Part shown: positions 23,920-32,659 of the stretch, piece after piece
Layout: each line of letters starts with the position of its first letter
How positions within the stretch are numbered: the stretch's first letter is position 1
Source of the DNA: Planctomycetota bacterium
GTDB taxonomy: Bacteria; Planctomycetota; UBA1135; UBA2386
DNA length: 64,000 bases
NCBI GenBank assembly: GCA_020848735.1
Contig: JADLHO010000077.1
Span: 1 to 64,000 of the forward strand
Direction: 5' to 3'
Notes under the pieces: generated by a model
Told to the model about the DNA's origin: nothing
Database searches by the model: none
Seen by the model: only the letters and a program-made list of their open reading frames with translations
Program-made: the position numbers and the translations under genes

Positions 23920-25766
23920 GTCCACCTCCGCAGGAAGCGTCCGAGGCAGAGGACGGCCCAGAGCAGCTCGCGGTGATCGCGGAGTCCGGAGCGATGCTCG
24001 CGGAGACGGGCCTGCACCTGCTGCGTGTCGAGCACCGCGTCGAGGCGCTCGTCGCCGAGGAAGCCCTCGAGCTGGTCGCCGCAGCGACCCGCGAGCCACG
24101 CGCGCAGCGGCAGGCTGAAGCCCTGCTTGGGTCGATCGAGGTTCGCGCTGCCGAGGCGCGCGCGCAGGGTCTCGCGCAGGAAGCCCTTGGTCGCACCCCC
24201 CATCAGCTTGAGCGCGCTCGGCAGGCGCGCCGCGAGCTCGACCAGCTCGTGGTCGAGGAAGGGCGCACGCACCTCGAGCGAGACCGCCATCGAGGCGCGG
24301 TCGACCTTCACGAGGATGTCGCCAGGCAACCAGGTCGCGTAGTCCGTCGCGGCCGCGCGGGCGAGCGGGTCCTGCGCATCGGACGCGTGGTAGGCGGCGC
24401 GGATCGCGGCGAGCGGATCGCGCCCGGCGTCGCGCCACGCGGGTCGCAGGAGCGGAGCGAGCTCCTCGGGCAGCACCGCGCTGACCGATCGCGCATAGGC
24501 CTCGGCCGGATCGCGCGCGAGGTTCTCGAAGGTGCGCTTGTAGCGCAGGAAGCGCGGCAGCCAGTCGAGCTTCGGATACGCGATGCCGAGCCCCTTCCAG
24601 ACCGCGCGCGGCAGCAGCCCGCGCACGCGGTTCTCGATCCGATCGAACTTGTAGCGGCGGTAGCCGGCGAAGGCCTCGTCGCCCCCGTCGCCGGAGATCG
24701 CGACCGTGACGTGGCGCCGCGCGAGGCGGCTCACGTGGTAGGTCGGCACCGCGCTGCTGTCGGCGAAGGGCTCGTCGAAGGTCGCGTCGAACCAGTCCTG
24801 CTCGAGCAGGTCGTCGACCGCCAGCTCCTCCTCGTGCAGCGTCGCCCCGCAGTGCGCGGCCGCACTGCGCGCGTGCACGCGCTCGTCGAGCCGCGGGTCG
24901 TCGAAGCCCATCGTGCACGCGACCACGCGCCCGACCCCGACGCGCGCCATGCTCTCCACGACCGCGAAGCTGTCGACGCCGCCGGAGAGGAAGGCGCCGA
25001 GCGGGACCTCCGACATGAGGCGGATGCGGACGGCCTCGTCGAACTTCGCGAGGATCGCCTCGCTCCAGTCGGCGACGCTCCGCGTCTCGGTGTGCGCGTG
25101 GCTCAGGCGCCAGTAGCAGCGCGTCGTGATGCGGCCGTCGCGCACGGTCATCGAGTGCGCGGCCGCGAGCTTGTGCACGTCGGAGTAGACGGTGCGCGGG
25201 TCGGGCACGTAGCGCAGGCAGAGGAACTCGCCGATCCCGCGCGGGTCGAGCTGACGCGAGACGCCACCGTGCGCGAAGAGCGCCTTGGGCTCCGAGGCGA
25301 AGACCAGGCGGCCGGCGGTCTCGGTCCAGTACAGCGGCTTCTTGCCCAGTCGATCGCGCGCGCAGAACAGCGTCCGCGTGCGCTCGTCGACGAGCGCGAA
25401 CGCGAACATCCCCCGCAAGCGCTCGGGCAGGCGCTCGCCCCAGGCGCGCCAGCCGTGCAGCAGCACCTCGGTGTCGCTCTTCGTGCGGAAGCGGTAGCCC
25501 GCGGCCTCGAGCTCCTTGCGCAGGTCGAGGTAGTTGTAGATCTCGCCGTTGAAGGTGACCCAGACCTCGTCGGCCCCCATCGGCTGCGCACCCTCGGCGA
25601 GGTCGATGATCGCCAGCCGGCGATGCACGAAGCCGTAGCCCGCGCCGAAGCGCGTGCCGGAGCCGTCGGGGCCCCGGTGCGCGATCGCATCACCCATGCG
25701 GACGAGCACGCCGACGTCGATCGGCGCGTGCGCGTCGTGCGCGAAGATCCCTGCGATGCCACACAT
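23916..25766 (-). CDS. asnB: Asparagine synthase-type amidotransferase, exosortase locus
   Basis: 616 residues, two domains. The N-terminal Ntn glutaminase starts MCGIAGIF, with Cys2 as nucleophile after Met removal, followed by the RGPDG and NGEIYNY motifs. The synthase domain has the pyrophosphate loop SGGVDS (in LGAFLSGGVDSFAV) and ISGDGGDEAFAGY. Enzymes of this type in exosortase loci form a subfamily thought to amidate a sugar acid or other EPS component instead of making free asparagine. The next gene is coupled by GTGA. Upstream there is a 69-base gap to the ligase-like gene. Confidence 0.9.
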   Translation of the reverse strand: MCGIAGIFAHDAHAPIDVGVLVRMGDAIAHRGPDGSGTRFGAGYGFVHRRLAIIDLAEGAQPMGADEVWVTFNGEIYNYLDLRKELEAAGYRFRTKSDTEVLLHGWRAWGERLPERLRGMFAFALVDERTRTLFCARDRLGKKPLYWTETAGRLVFASEPKALFAHGGVSRQLDPRGIGEFLCLRYVPDPRTVYSDVHKLAAAHSMTVRDGRITTRCYWRLSHAHTETRSVADWSEAILAKFDEAVRIRLMSEVPLGAFLSGGVDSFAVVESMARVGVGRVVACTMGFDDPRLDERVHARSAAAHCGATLHEEELAVDDLLEQDWFDATFDEPFADSSAVPTYHVSRLARRHVTVAISGDGGDEAFAGYRRYKFDRIENRVRGLLPRAVWKGLGIAYPKLDWLPRFLRYKRTFENLARDPAEAYARSVSAVLPEELAPLLRPAWRDAGRDPLAAIRAAYHASDAQDPLARAAATDYATWLPGDILVKVDRASMAVSLEVRAPFLDHELVELAARLPSALKLMGGATKGFLRETLRARLGSANLDRPKQGFSLPLRAWLAGRCGDQLEGFLGDERLDAVLDTQQVQARLREHRSGLRDHRELLWAVLCLGRFLRRWT

Positions 25767-25835
25767 CGTCGCTGCTGTTCCTGTCGGGCTCGGTCGAGAT
25801 GGAGTCGGTCGGTCGGTGGGGACGCGGGTGCCGGC

Positions 25836-27263
25836 TCAGCCGGGGCGCGCCCAACGCGGCGCTCCCGGCAGGCCGAACTGCGGACGCCCCCACACGGGGC
25901 GGGTGCTCTCGGCGGGCAGCTCGGAGCGCGGCGGCGCGGTGTTCGGGGACGCCGGCGCAGCGGCGAGCGCGGCGGGACCAGCCGGGGCCGTCGCCGTCTG
26001 GAACACGTGCGCCCGCACCGTGAACCAGAGCGCGGTCGCGAGGCCCGCGACCTGATAGGTCAGGTCGAAGTGGCCGCGGTTGAGGAAGAAGCCGCCGATG
26101 ATGAAGCCCAGCATCGAGGCCTCGATCATGTTCGAGTAGCGGATCGCCCACGCCATGTCCCCGTGTCGCTTGGCGATCGCGCGGATGTTGCGCCCGACGA
26201 AGAAGACCGAGAAGAGGATCACGAGGAAGAGCGTGATCGCGATCGTGCCGTTCTCCGACCAGATCTGCAGGTAGGAGTTGTGCGTGACGCGGGTGACGAC
26301 CGGCATGCCGGGGAACACGATCGCCGCGTGCGTCTGGTAGTTGGCCTGGAAGTTCTTGTGGCCGACGCCGAGCAGCGGATGGTGCTTCACCATCGAGAGC
26401 GCGATCTGCCACGAGACCAGGCGGCCCTGCACGGACCCGTCCTGCTGGCCGGTGCGGACGTCGTCGATCGTCCGGTAGCGCTCGCGCACGCTCTCGGGCG
26501 CGAAGAGCACGAAGGCCGTGAGCAGGATGCCGAGACCCAGGAGCGCGCGGATCAGGCGGCCCGAGCGCCAGGCCATGAAGAGGAACACGGCGCTGAGCGC
26601 GAGGAAGCCGCCGCGCGAATGCGTGAGCACGATCGTGACGACCGTGAGCCCGACCGCCGCGAACGACGCGAGGCGCACGAGCTTCCACTTCTCCGCGGCA
26701 CCCAGGTAGAAGATGAACGGCAGGCACATGACCATGCCGAGCGCGAAGTCGTTGTTGTCCTCGAGCATTCCACCCGGGCCCTGGTGGATCGCCGAACCGC
26801 CGGTGGCGATGCCGTGCAGGCCACCCTTCACGCCGAAGAAGCCCAGCGAGATCGCGATGATCCACGCGAGGCCGCGCACGCGGTCCTTCGTGTCGCACTG
26901 ACCGCTCGTGAAGAGCGCGACCGCGATGATCTTCGTGAACTCGAAGAGACCGGTGAAGATCTCGCCGTCGAACTTCCGCGCCGGGATCGTGCTGACGTAG
27001 GTGATCAGCAGGAGCGTGACCATCGCCGTGGTCCGCGTGTCGCGCTTGAAGAAGCGCCGCTCACCGCGCTCGCGCGCGAGGTAGCCGGCGATCATCGTGA
27101 TCCCGACGTAGAGGCTGAAGCGCATCGTCTGCGCGAAGCCCCAGCAGAGATCCTGCGGGCGCATGTAGGCGAGCCACGTGAAGACCAGGAGTCCCACGTA
27201 GGGCCGCCGGAAGCAGATCGGCAGGCTGGCCAGGACCGCGAGGAAGACGACGAGGTCGCGCAT
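25836..27263 (-). CDS. O-antigen ligase-like membrane protein (exosortase-associated)
   Basis: 475 residues with about ten hydrophobic helices and a large periplasmic loop, the plan of the Wzy/WaaL superfamily. The start MRDLVVFLAVLASLPICFRRPYVGLL-like region, the PQDLCWGFA motif and the loop with LLGVGHKNF and THNSYLQIWSENG match the O-glycosylation ligases found with exosortase A. It would polymerise glycan or transfer it from lipid carrier to an acceptor on the periplasmic side. The last 60 residues are a hydrophilic Pro/Ala-rich tail. The start lies 10 bases downstream of the Wzz-like stop. Confidence 0.85.
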   Translation of the reverse strand: MRDLVVFLAVLASLPICFRRPYVGLLVFTWLAYMRPQDLCWGFAQTMRFSLYVGITMIAGYLARERGERRFFKRDTRTTAMVTLLLITYVSTIPARKFDGEIFTGLFEFTKIIAVALFTSGQCDTKDRVRGLAWIIAISLGFFGVKGGLHGIATGGSAIHQGPGGMLEDNNDFALGMVMCLPFIFYLGAAEKWKLVRLASFAAVGLTVVTIVLTHSRGGFLALSAVFLFMAWRSGRLIRALLGLGILLTAFVLFAPESVRERYRTIDDVRTGQQDGSVQGRLVSWQIALSMVKHHPLLGVGHKNFQANYQTHAAIVFPGMPVVTRVTHNSYLQIWSENGTIAITLFLVILFSVFFVGRNIRAIAKRHGDMAWAIRYSNMIEASMLGFIIGGFFLNRGHFDLTYQVAGLATALWFTVRAHVFQTATAPAGPAALAAAPASPNTAPPRSELPAESTRPVWGRPQFGLPGAPRWARPG

Positions 27264-27273
27264 CGACCGTCCG

Positions 27274-28905
27274 TCACTTCGCCTTGTCGACGCCGAGCAC
27301 GCGGTCGAGCGCCTGCAGGACGATCGGCGGCAGGCTGGTCGGGTTCACGTAGTAGACGGTGACCAGCGAGAGCGTCAGCACGACGAAGGTCGCGGCGACG
27401 AGCGAGACCCGGCGGCGGTGGCGCACGGTGCGCGATCGCTCCTCGGCGGTCTCGAGGTGGGCCATCATCCCGAGCACGGGGACGCCGAGCGCGTAGCCGA
27501 CGTCGTCGACCGTCTTGAAGGTCGAGCGGATGAAGTCGAGCAGGAGCACGAGGCCGATCGCCGCGGCGAGGCCCACGATGCTGCCGGCGAGGGCGACGAG
27601 GAGGAAGCCCGGCTCGGTCGGTGCCGGCGGCACCACCGCCTCCACCTGCTCGAAGGGCTCGCCGGTGCGCGTGCGCTCGAAGCGCGCGTGCTGCTCGATC
27701 TCCGCGAGGACGGCCGCCGTGTGGCGCTCCTCGAGGACGCGCTTGTCCTGGAGGAGGCGCTCGTAGCCGGCGTACGCGATCGTCACGCGGCGCCCCTCGG
27801 CCTCCGCCTCGTCGCGGCTCTTCTTCGCGTTCTCGATCGCGACCTTGAGGTCGTCGAGGCGCCCCTGCAGCTTGCGGTGCTGCTCCTTGAGCTCGGCGAA
27901 GCGCGGATTCGGCACCAGGTACTGCCCCGGCGCCGAGCCATCGACGGAGCCGCCGAGCAGCTCGGTGATCTGGCGCTCGATGCGCTCGACGTTCTCCGCG
28001 GCGTTGCGTTGCGCGGCCGAGCCGACCCGGCGGGTCGTCGCGATGAACTTCTCGCGCTCGAGTTCCTCGCGCAGGTGATCGATCTGGACCTGGGTCTGCG
28101 AGTCGAGCGTCCGCTGGACCTGGTTGTTCGGCAGCACCGCCGGGACGCTGCCGTCCGAGAGCTGCTCGGAGATCGCCTTGTGCTCGCGGTCGGCCGTGAG
28201 CCGCTCCTGCTCGAGCTCGCGGATCCGTTCGGTCTCCTCGCGCACGCGCGTCGCGAGCGTGCCCTGCTCCGAGGCGATCCAGGCGGTCGGCTCGACGTTG
28301 GCCTGGATCCGGTGTTCGTACTGGTAGGCCGTGATCTGCTCGAGCTTCGTGTCGAGGGCCTTGCCGGCATCGCGCACGGCCGAGGCCGCGCGCGTGTTGG
28401 CGTCGTGCGCGTCGCGCTCGAGGCCGCGGTTGATGTCCTCGATCCAGATGCGACGCAGGGTGTTCGCGAGCAGGGCCGCGCGCTCGCCGTCGAGGTCCCG
28501 CACCTCGATCCCGATGTTGACGTAGCCGTCGGGGTTCGGGGTCGAGGTCATCACCTTCGTGCGACCCTCGAGCCGCGCGATCGCCTCGAGGCGATCGATC
28601 GCCGCGGGGTTCGTGCCGATCAGGTTCAGCTTCTCGAGCGCGGCGGGGATCGTCTGCGGGATCGTCAGCTCCGCGTTGTTCACCTTCGCGAACATGGGGT
28701 CGCGCGCCGTGCGCGACGACGGATCCGCGGCCCCACCCTTGTAGGTGATCATCGTCTTCGCGATGTAGTACCGCGGGATGAAGAAGGCCACGACCGCGCC
28801 GACCAGGAGCCCGACGAGGCTCATCGGGATCACCTGCCAGCGCCGACGCTTGACGAGGTCGACGTAGCGGGCGAACGAGATCGGCGGGATGTCGAGCTGG
28901 TTCAC
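27274..28905 (-). CDS. Wzz-like chain-length determinant protein
   Basis: 543 residues. Two membrane helices frame a long periplasmic part: one at about residues 27-47 (VIPMSLVGLLVGAVVAFFIP) and one near 425-450, with a third near 505-525. The middle (about 200-390) is coiled coil with many Glu, Arg and Gln. This is the polysaccharide co-polymerase plan (Wzz/GNVR) without a C-terminal tyrosine kinase domain, as in exosortase-linked EPS loci. It would set polymer length and work with the Wza-like exporter. The GTG at 28905 starts 2 bases after the exporter stop codon. Confidence 0.85.
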   Translation of the reverse strand: MNQLDIPPISFARYVDLVKRRRWQVIPMSLVGLLVGAVVAFFIPRYYIAKTMITYKGGAADPSSRTARDPMFAKVNNAELTIPQTIPAALEKLNLIGTNPAAIDRLEAIARLEGRTKVMTSTPNPDGYVNIGIEVRDLDGERAALLANTLRRIWIEDINRGLERDAHDANTRAASAVRDAGKALDTKLEQITAYQYEHRIQANVEPTAWIASEQGTLATRVREETERIRELEQERLTADREHKAISEQLSDGSVPAVLPNNQVQRTLDSQTQVQIDHLREELEREKFIATTRRVGSAAQRNAAENVERIERQITELLGGSVDGSAPGQYLVPNPRFAELKEQHRKLQGRLDDLKVAIENAKKSRDEAEAEGRRVTIAYAGYERLLQDKRVLEERHTAAVLAEIEQHARFERTRTGEPFEQVEAVVPPAPTEPGFLLVALAGSIVGLAAAIGLVLLLDFIRSTFKTVDDVGYALGVPVLGMMAHLETAEERSRTVRHRRRVSLVAATFVVLTLSLVTVYYVNPTSLPPIVLQALDRVLGVDKAK

Positions 28906-28907
28906 GA

Positions 28908-29777
28908 TCAGAATCCGCGGTAGCCGCCGCCGCCGCTGAACAGGAGCTGGTTCTGTTCGTCGTAGACGAGGTAGTCGTAGGTCGCGCGGAACCCGGCGAC
29001 ACCGAAGGCCGCGCGAGTCACGGCACCGATCGGCTCCACGAGCTTCTCCATGAAGCGCGCGATGTGGCCGAGGAAGGTCGGCGGGATGTAGACGATGTCG
29101 TTGTGATCGATCGGCAGGTTGTACGTCGTGTTGCCGGTGTCGATGATCTCGCGCAGGTTCACGTAGACGACGAGCGGGTCCTGCGCATCGGGCTTGATGA
29201 GTCGCACGCGGCCGAGGTTCGCGAGCAGCGTGATGCGCGAGCGCGCGATCACCTCGAGGAGCGTCAGATCGCCGTGCACCATCGGCACCCAACGCGCGCC
29301 GCCCTCGACCTCGCCGAAGAGGTAGAAGCCCTTCCCGGTGGAGAAGATGCGCGCCTCGACCTCGATCGGCGTCGTGAAGACCGCGCCGAGCAGCTCGGTG
29401 ATCTGCGCCGAGAGGTCGGTCTCCTTCCGACCGAGCACGTAGACCGGCCCCACGTAGGGCACGTAGATCGTCCCGTCGATCGCGACCGGCTGGGTCTGGG
29501 TGAGCAGGTAGAGCTGCTCGTGGCCCGGCAGGCGGTAGATGTTCGGGTCGATCAGGAACTGGATCTCGTCACCACCCGCGACGAAGTTCTCGGCCCGGGC
29601 ATTGCCGTCGGCCCGCGTGCCGAAGCCGCGCTCGTGCAGGAGCTGGCGGATCCGGTCGTCCTCGACGCTCGTGCACGCCCCGAGGAGGAGCGGCAGCCAG
29701 GCGAGCAGCAGCGCCTGGAGCGTACGGAGGGAGGCAGATGGGGCCGAGTCGGCACGGCGCAGCGTTCGTCGGGTCAT
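28908..29777 (-). CDS. Wza-like polysaccharide export lipoprotein
   Basis: 289 residues. The signal peptide ends in lipobox LGAC with Cys35, so it is an outer-membrane lipoprotein. The export domain is seen in PVAIDGTIYVPYVGPVYVLG, followed by SLBB-like segments (STGKGFYLFGEVEGGARW and HGDLTLLEVIA) and NDIVYIPPTFLG, all typical of Wza/polysaccharide biosynthesis-export proteins. It is the first gene of the minus-strand export operon. The ATG at 29777 is chosen for the signal peptide; the open frame reaches 29930 without meaning. A sigma-54-like element lies about 76 bases upstream. Confidence 0.87.
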   Translation of the reverse strand: MTRRTLRRADSAPSASLRTLQALLLAWLPLLLGACTSVEDDRIRQLLHERGFGTRADGNARAENFVAGGDEIQFLIDPNIYRLPGHEQLYLLTQTQPVAIDGTIYVPYVGPVYVLGRKETDLSAQITELLGAVFTTPIEVEARIFSTGKGFYLFGEVEGGARWVPMVHGDLTLLEVIARSRITLLANLGRVRLIKPDAQDPLVVYVNLREIIDTGNTTYNLPIDHNDIVYIPPTFLGHIARFMEKLVEPIGAVTRAAFGVAGFRATYDYLVYDEQNQLLFSGGGGYRGF

Positions 29778-29832
29778 GCGGGAGCTTCTCGTCGGGCGCA
29801 CCGCAAGGGTCGACCGGCAGCGCCGCAAGCAT

Positions 29833-29846
29833 CCGGACAAGTCCGG
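29833..29846. promoter_or_regulatory. Short palindrome upstream of the export operon
   Basis: CCGGAC-AA-GTCCGG is a perfect inverted repeat 56 bases before the wza-like ATG. Its half sites are the same hexamers as in the palindrome at 13765-13780 (in the opposite order), which hints at a shared regulator, although such hexamers are common in GC-rich DNA. Confidence 0.25.
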
Positions 29847-29852
29847 GCAACG

Positions 29853-29867
29853 GCAAGAACCGGACCG
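29853..29867 (-). promoter_or_regulatory. Sigma-54-like promoter element for the export operon
   Basis: On the minus strand CGGTCCGGTTCTTGC has GG, ten bases, then GC within TTGC, the spacing of a -24/-12 promoter. GG and TTGC match the consensus, while the CAC part of the -24 box does not fully match. Transcription would begin near 29841, about 64 bases before the ATG at 29777. The window encodes two sigma-54 activators. This is a candidate only. Confidence 0.3.
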
Positions 29868-30047
29868 GAGCGTGCCGGCCCCGGCGCACGGCGCTCCGCC
29901 GCGCGTGGATTGGATTCGACTGCCTCGCATGGTGAGCCGCGCCGTCCGTCCGGGCCGAGCGCAGGACGCCGCCGCGCTGCGTTCTATCGGGAGTCCGAGC
30001 GCATCGACTGGAACGCGCCGGCGTCGGGGCGCCGACGCCGCGACGCC

Positions 30048-31061
30048 TCAACGCCGCTGGCCGTACCAGCGCTCGTAGTACTCGCGGTAGGCCCCCGAGC
30101 GGACGCGCTCCCACCAGGTGCGGTTGTCGACGTACCAGCGGAAGGTCTGGGCGAGGCCGTCCTCGAAGCGCACCGACGGCGTCCAGCCGAGTTCCGCGCG
30201 CATCTTGCCGGAGTCGATCGCGTAGCGGCGGTCGTGGCCCGGGCGATCGGTGACGTAGCGGATCAGCTCCTCGCCGCGGCCGGCGAGCGCGAGGATCTGC
30301 CGCACCACGTGGAGGTTCTCGCGCTCCGAGTCCCCGCCGATGTTGTAGACCTCGCCCGGGCGCCCCTTCTCGATCACGCGCAGCAGGGCCTCGCAGTGGT
30401 CGCGCACGTGGATCCAGTCCCGGACGTTCTTCCCGTCGCCGTAGACCGGCAGCGGCTTGCCCTCGAGCGCGTTCGCGATCATCAAGGGGATGAGCTTCTC
30501 GGGGAATTGATACGGGCCGTAGTTGTTCGAGCAGCGCGTCACGATCGCCGCGAAGCCGTGCGTGTGGAACGCGGCCCGCACGAGGAGGTCGCTGCCGGTC
30601 TTGCTCGCGGAATAGGGCGAGTTCGGCTGCAGGGGTGAGTCCTCGCGGAAGCGACCGGTCGCGCCGAGGCTGCCGTAGACCTCGTCGGTGCTGACGTGGA
30701 GGAAGCGCTTCACGCCGGCCGCACGGCTCGCGTCCAGCAGCACCTGGGTGCCCACGACGTTGGTCGCGACGAACGCCGTGGCGTCGAGCACCGAACGGTC
30801 GACGTGGCTCTCGGCGGCGAAGTGCGCGACGACGTCGGGCGCGTGCGTCTCGAAGACCGCGCGCACGGCCGCGGCGTCGCGGATGTCGCCGCGCACGAAG
30901 GTGTAGCGGGGCTCCTTCTCGAGTCCGGCGAGGTTCTCGAGGTTGCCGGCGTAGGTCAGCGCGTCGAAGTTGACGACCGCGTGCGTGGTCCGCTCGAGGA
31001 GCAGGCGGACGAAGTTGGAGCCGATGAAACCGGCACCGCCGGTGACGAGGATCTTGCTCAC
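30048..31061 (-). CDS. rmlB: dTDP-glucose 4,6-dehydratase
   Basis: 337 residues, extended short-chain dehydrogenase. NAD-binding [10 protein letters not shown] is near the N terminus, HVSTDEVYGSLG contains the Asp-Glu of the dehydratase active site, and YSASKTGSDLL supplies the catalytic Tyr and Lys. SNNYGPYQFPEKLIPLMI is diagnostic for RmlB. It converts dTDP-glucose to the 4-keto-6-deoxy sugar on the way to dTDP-rhamnose. The GTG at 31061 overlaps the rmlD stop as GTGA, and GGAGGG lies upstream. Confidence 0.93.
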   Translation of the reverse strand: MSKILVTGGAGFIGSNFVRLLLERTTHAVVNFDALTYAGNLENLAGLEKEPRYTFVRGDIRDAAAVRAVFETHAPDVVAHFAAESHVDRSVLDATAFVATNVVGTQVLLDASRAAGVKRFLHVSTDEVYGSLGATGRFREDSPLQPNSPYSASKTGSDLLVRAAFHTHGFAAIVTRCSNNYGPYQFPEKLIPLMIANALEGKPLPVYGDGKNVRDWIHVRDHCEALLRVIEKGRPGEVYNIGGDSERENLHVVRQILALAGRGEELIRYVTDRPGHDRRYAIDSGKMRAELGWTPSVRFEDGLAQTFRWYVDNRTWWERVRSGAYREYYERWYGQRR

Positions 31062-31912
31062 AGACCACCCTCCTTCAGGTAGCGCGAGAGTGCGTCGTCC
31101 CACGCGGGCAGGGGGCGGCCGCGCAGACGGGTGAGGGTCGAACAGTCGAGGACCGAGTACGCGGGCCGTGGCGCGGGTCGCCCGAGCTCCGCGGTGCTGA
31201 TGCGGGCGACGGGCAAGGTCAACCCGAGCTTGCGGACGATCGCCTCGGCGAAGCCGTGCCAGGTCACCGCGCCCTCGTTGCACGCGTGCCAGATGCCCGG
31301 TGCGGCATCGCAGTGCGGCAGGTCCAGCAGGGCCGCCGCGAGGTCCGGCGTGTACGTGGGGCAGCCGCGCTGGTCGTCGACCACGCGCAGCGGTCCGCCG
31401 GCGCGCGCCCGCGCGGCGATCGCGCCCGGGAAGTGCTTGCCGCCGGGACCGAAGACCCAGCTCGTGCGCACGATCCAGAACCGCGCCCCCGGCAGGGCCG
31501 CGAGCACCGCCTCCTCGCCGCGCCGCTTGCTCCGCCCGTAGGCGGAGCGCGGGCCGACGGGATCGTCGACGCGGTAGGGCCGCGTGCCGAGCCCGTCGAA
31601 GACGTAATCCGTGCTCACGTACGCGAGCGCGCAGCCGAGCTGCCTGCAGGCCGCGACGACGTTCGCCGTCCCCTGCCCGTTGATGCGATCGGCGCGCTCG
31701 GGATCGGCCTCACAGCCATCGACGTCGGTCCACGCGGCGCAGTGCACCACGTAATCGGGCCGCGCGGCGGCGATCCGCTCGGCGACCCACGCCGCGTCGT
31801 CGACGGGGCACTCCGCGTGTCCGAGCCCCAGCGCGCGCGAACCGCGCCGCAGGGCTTCGGCCACGACCGCGCGCCCGAGCTGTCCGGAGGCCCCGGTGAC
31901 GAGGATCTGCAT
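31058..31912 (-). CDS. rmlD: dTDP-4-dehydrorhamnose reductase
   Basis: 284 residues. Cofactor-binding TGASGQLGRAVV at the N terminus, then CAAWTDVDGCE, the STDYVFDG motif and YGRSKRRGEE with catalytic Tyr and Lys. This is the last enzyme of dTDP-L-rhamnose synthesis. It lies 9 bases downstream of rmlA and overlaps rmlB. No rmlC epimerase gene is present in this cluster. Confidence 0.93.
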   Translation of the reverse strand: MQILVTGASGQLGRAVVAEALRRGSRALGLGHAECPVDDAAWVAERIAAARPDYVVHCAAWTDVDGCEADPERADRINGQGTANVVAACRQLGCALAYVSTDYVFDGLGTRPYRVDDPVGPRSAYGRSKRRGEEAVLAALPGARFWIVRTSWVFGPGGKHFPGAIAARARAGGPLRVVDDQRGCPTYTPDLAAALLDLPHCDAAPGIWHACNEGAVTWHGFAEAIVRKLGLTLPVARISTAELGRPAPRPAYSVLDCSTLTRLRGRPLPAWDDALSRYLKEGGL

Positions 31913-31921
31913 CGCCGCGGA

Positions 31922-32659
31922 TCAGTCGTCCATGCGGTTGGCGCCACCCTCGCGCACGAGCGTGCTGGCGCGGTAGAGCGACTCGAAGGTGCCGGCGTCG
32001 GTCCACCAGCCGTCCAGCACGTCGGAGGTCAGCGTGCCGTCCTTCACGTAGAAGTTGTTCACGTCCGTGATCTCGAGCTCGCCGCGCTCCGACGGCGAGA
32101 GCTTCTCGATGAAGTCGAAGACCCGGGCGTCGTAGAGATAGATGCCGATGACCGCGAGATCCGTCTCGGGGTGCTTCGGCTTCTCGATGATCTTGGTCAC
32201 GCGACCCTTGCCGTCGACGGTGGCCACGCCGAAGCGGTGCGGATCCTCGACCTTCTTCAGCAGGATCTTCGCGCCGCGTTCCTGACGCTCGAAGTCCTGC
32301 ACGGCGCGCTTGATGTTCTTCTCGATGATGTTGTCGCCCAGCACGACGGCGATCTTGTCGCCGTCCGCGAAGTGCTTGGCGAGCCGGAGCGCGTCGGCGA
32401 TGCCGCCCTCACCCTGCTGATAGGTGTACGACACGTCCTCCAGTCCGAAGTCGGCGCCGTTCCCGAGGAGCTGCAGGAAGTGGCCGGCGCTGTTCCCCCC
32501 CGTCACGATCAGGATGTCCGTGATGCCCGCGTTCACGAGGCACTGGATGGGGTAGTAGATCATCGGCTTGTCGTACACCGGCAGCAGGTGCTTGTTGGTC
32601 ACCTTGGTGAGCGGGTACAGACGCGAGCCGAGGCCGCCGGCGAGGACGACGCCCTTCAT
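31922..32659 (-). CDS. rmlA: Glucose-1-phosphate thymidylyltransferase (short form)
   Basis: 245 residues, shorter than the usual RmlA of about 290. The nucleotidyltransferase signature LAGGLGSRLYPLT is at residues 6-18, followed by KHLLPVYDKPMIYYPI, VLGDNI with the metal-binding Asp, and EKPKHPETDLAVIGIYLYD. It makes dTDP-glucose from glucose-1-phosphate and dTTP. It overlaps the upstream epimerase stop as ATGA. The missing C-terminal helices are common in the shorter bacterial and archaeal relatives, so a related sugar-nucleotide specificity is possible. Confidence 0.85.
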   Translation of the reverse strand: MKGVVLAGGLGSRLYPLTKVTNKHLLPVYDKPMIYYPIQCLVNAGITDILIVTGGNSAGHFLQLLGNGADFGLEDVSYTYQQGEGGIADALRLAKHFADGDKIAVVLGDNIIEKNIKRAVQDFERQERGAKILLKKVEDPHRFGVATVDGKGRVTKIIEKPKHPETDLAVIGIYLYDARVFDFIEKLSPSERGELEITDVNNFYVKDGTLTSDVLDGWWTDAGTFESLYRASTLVREGGANRMDD

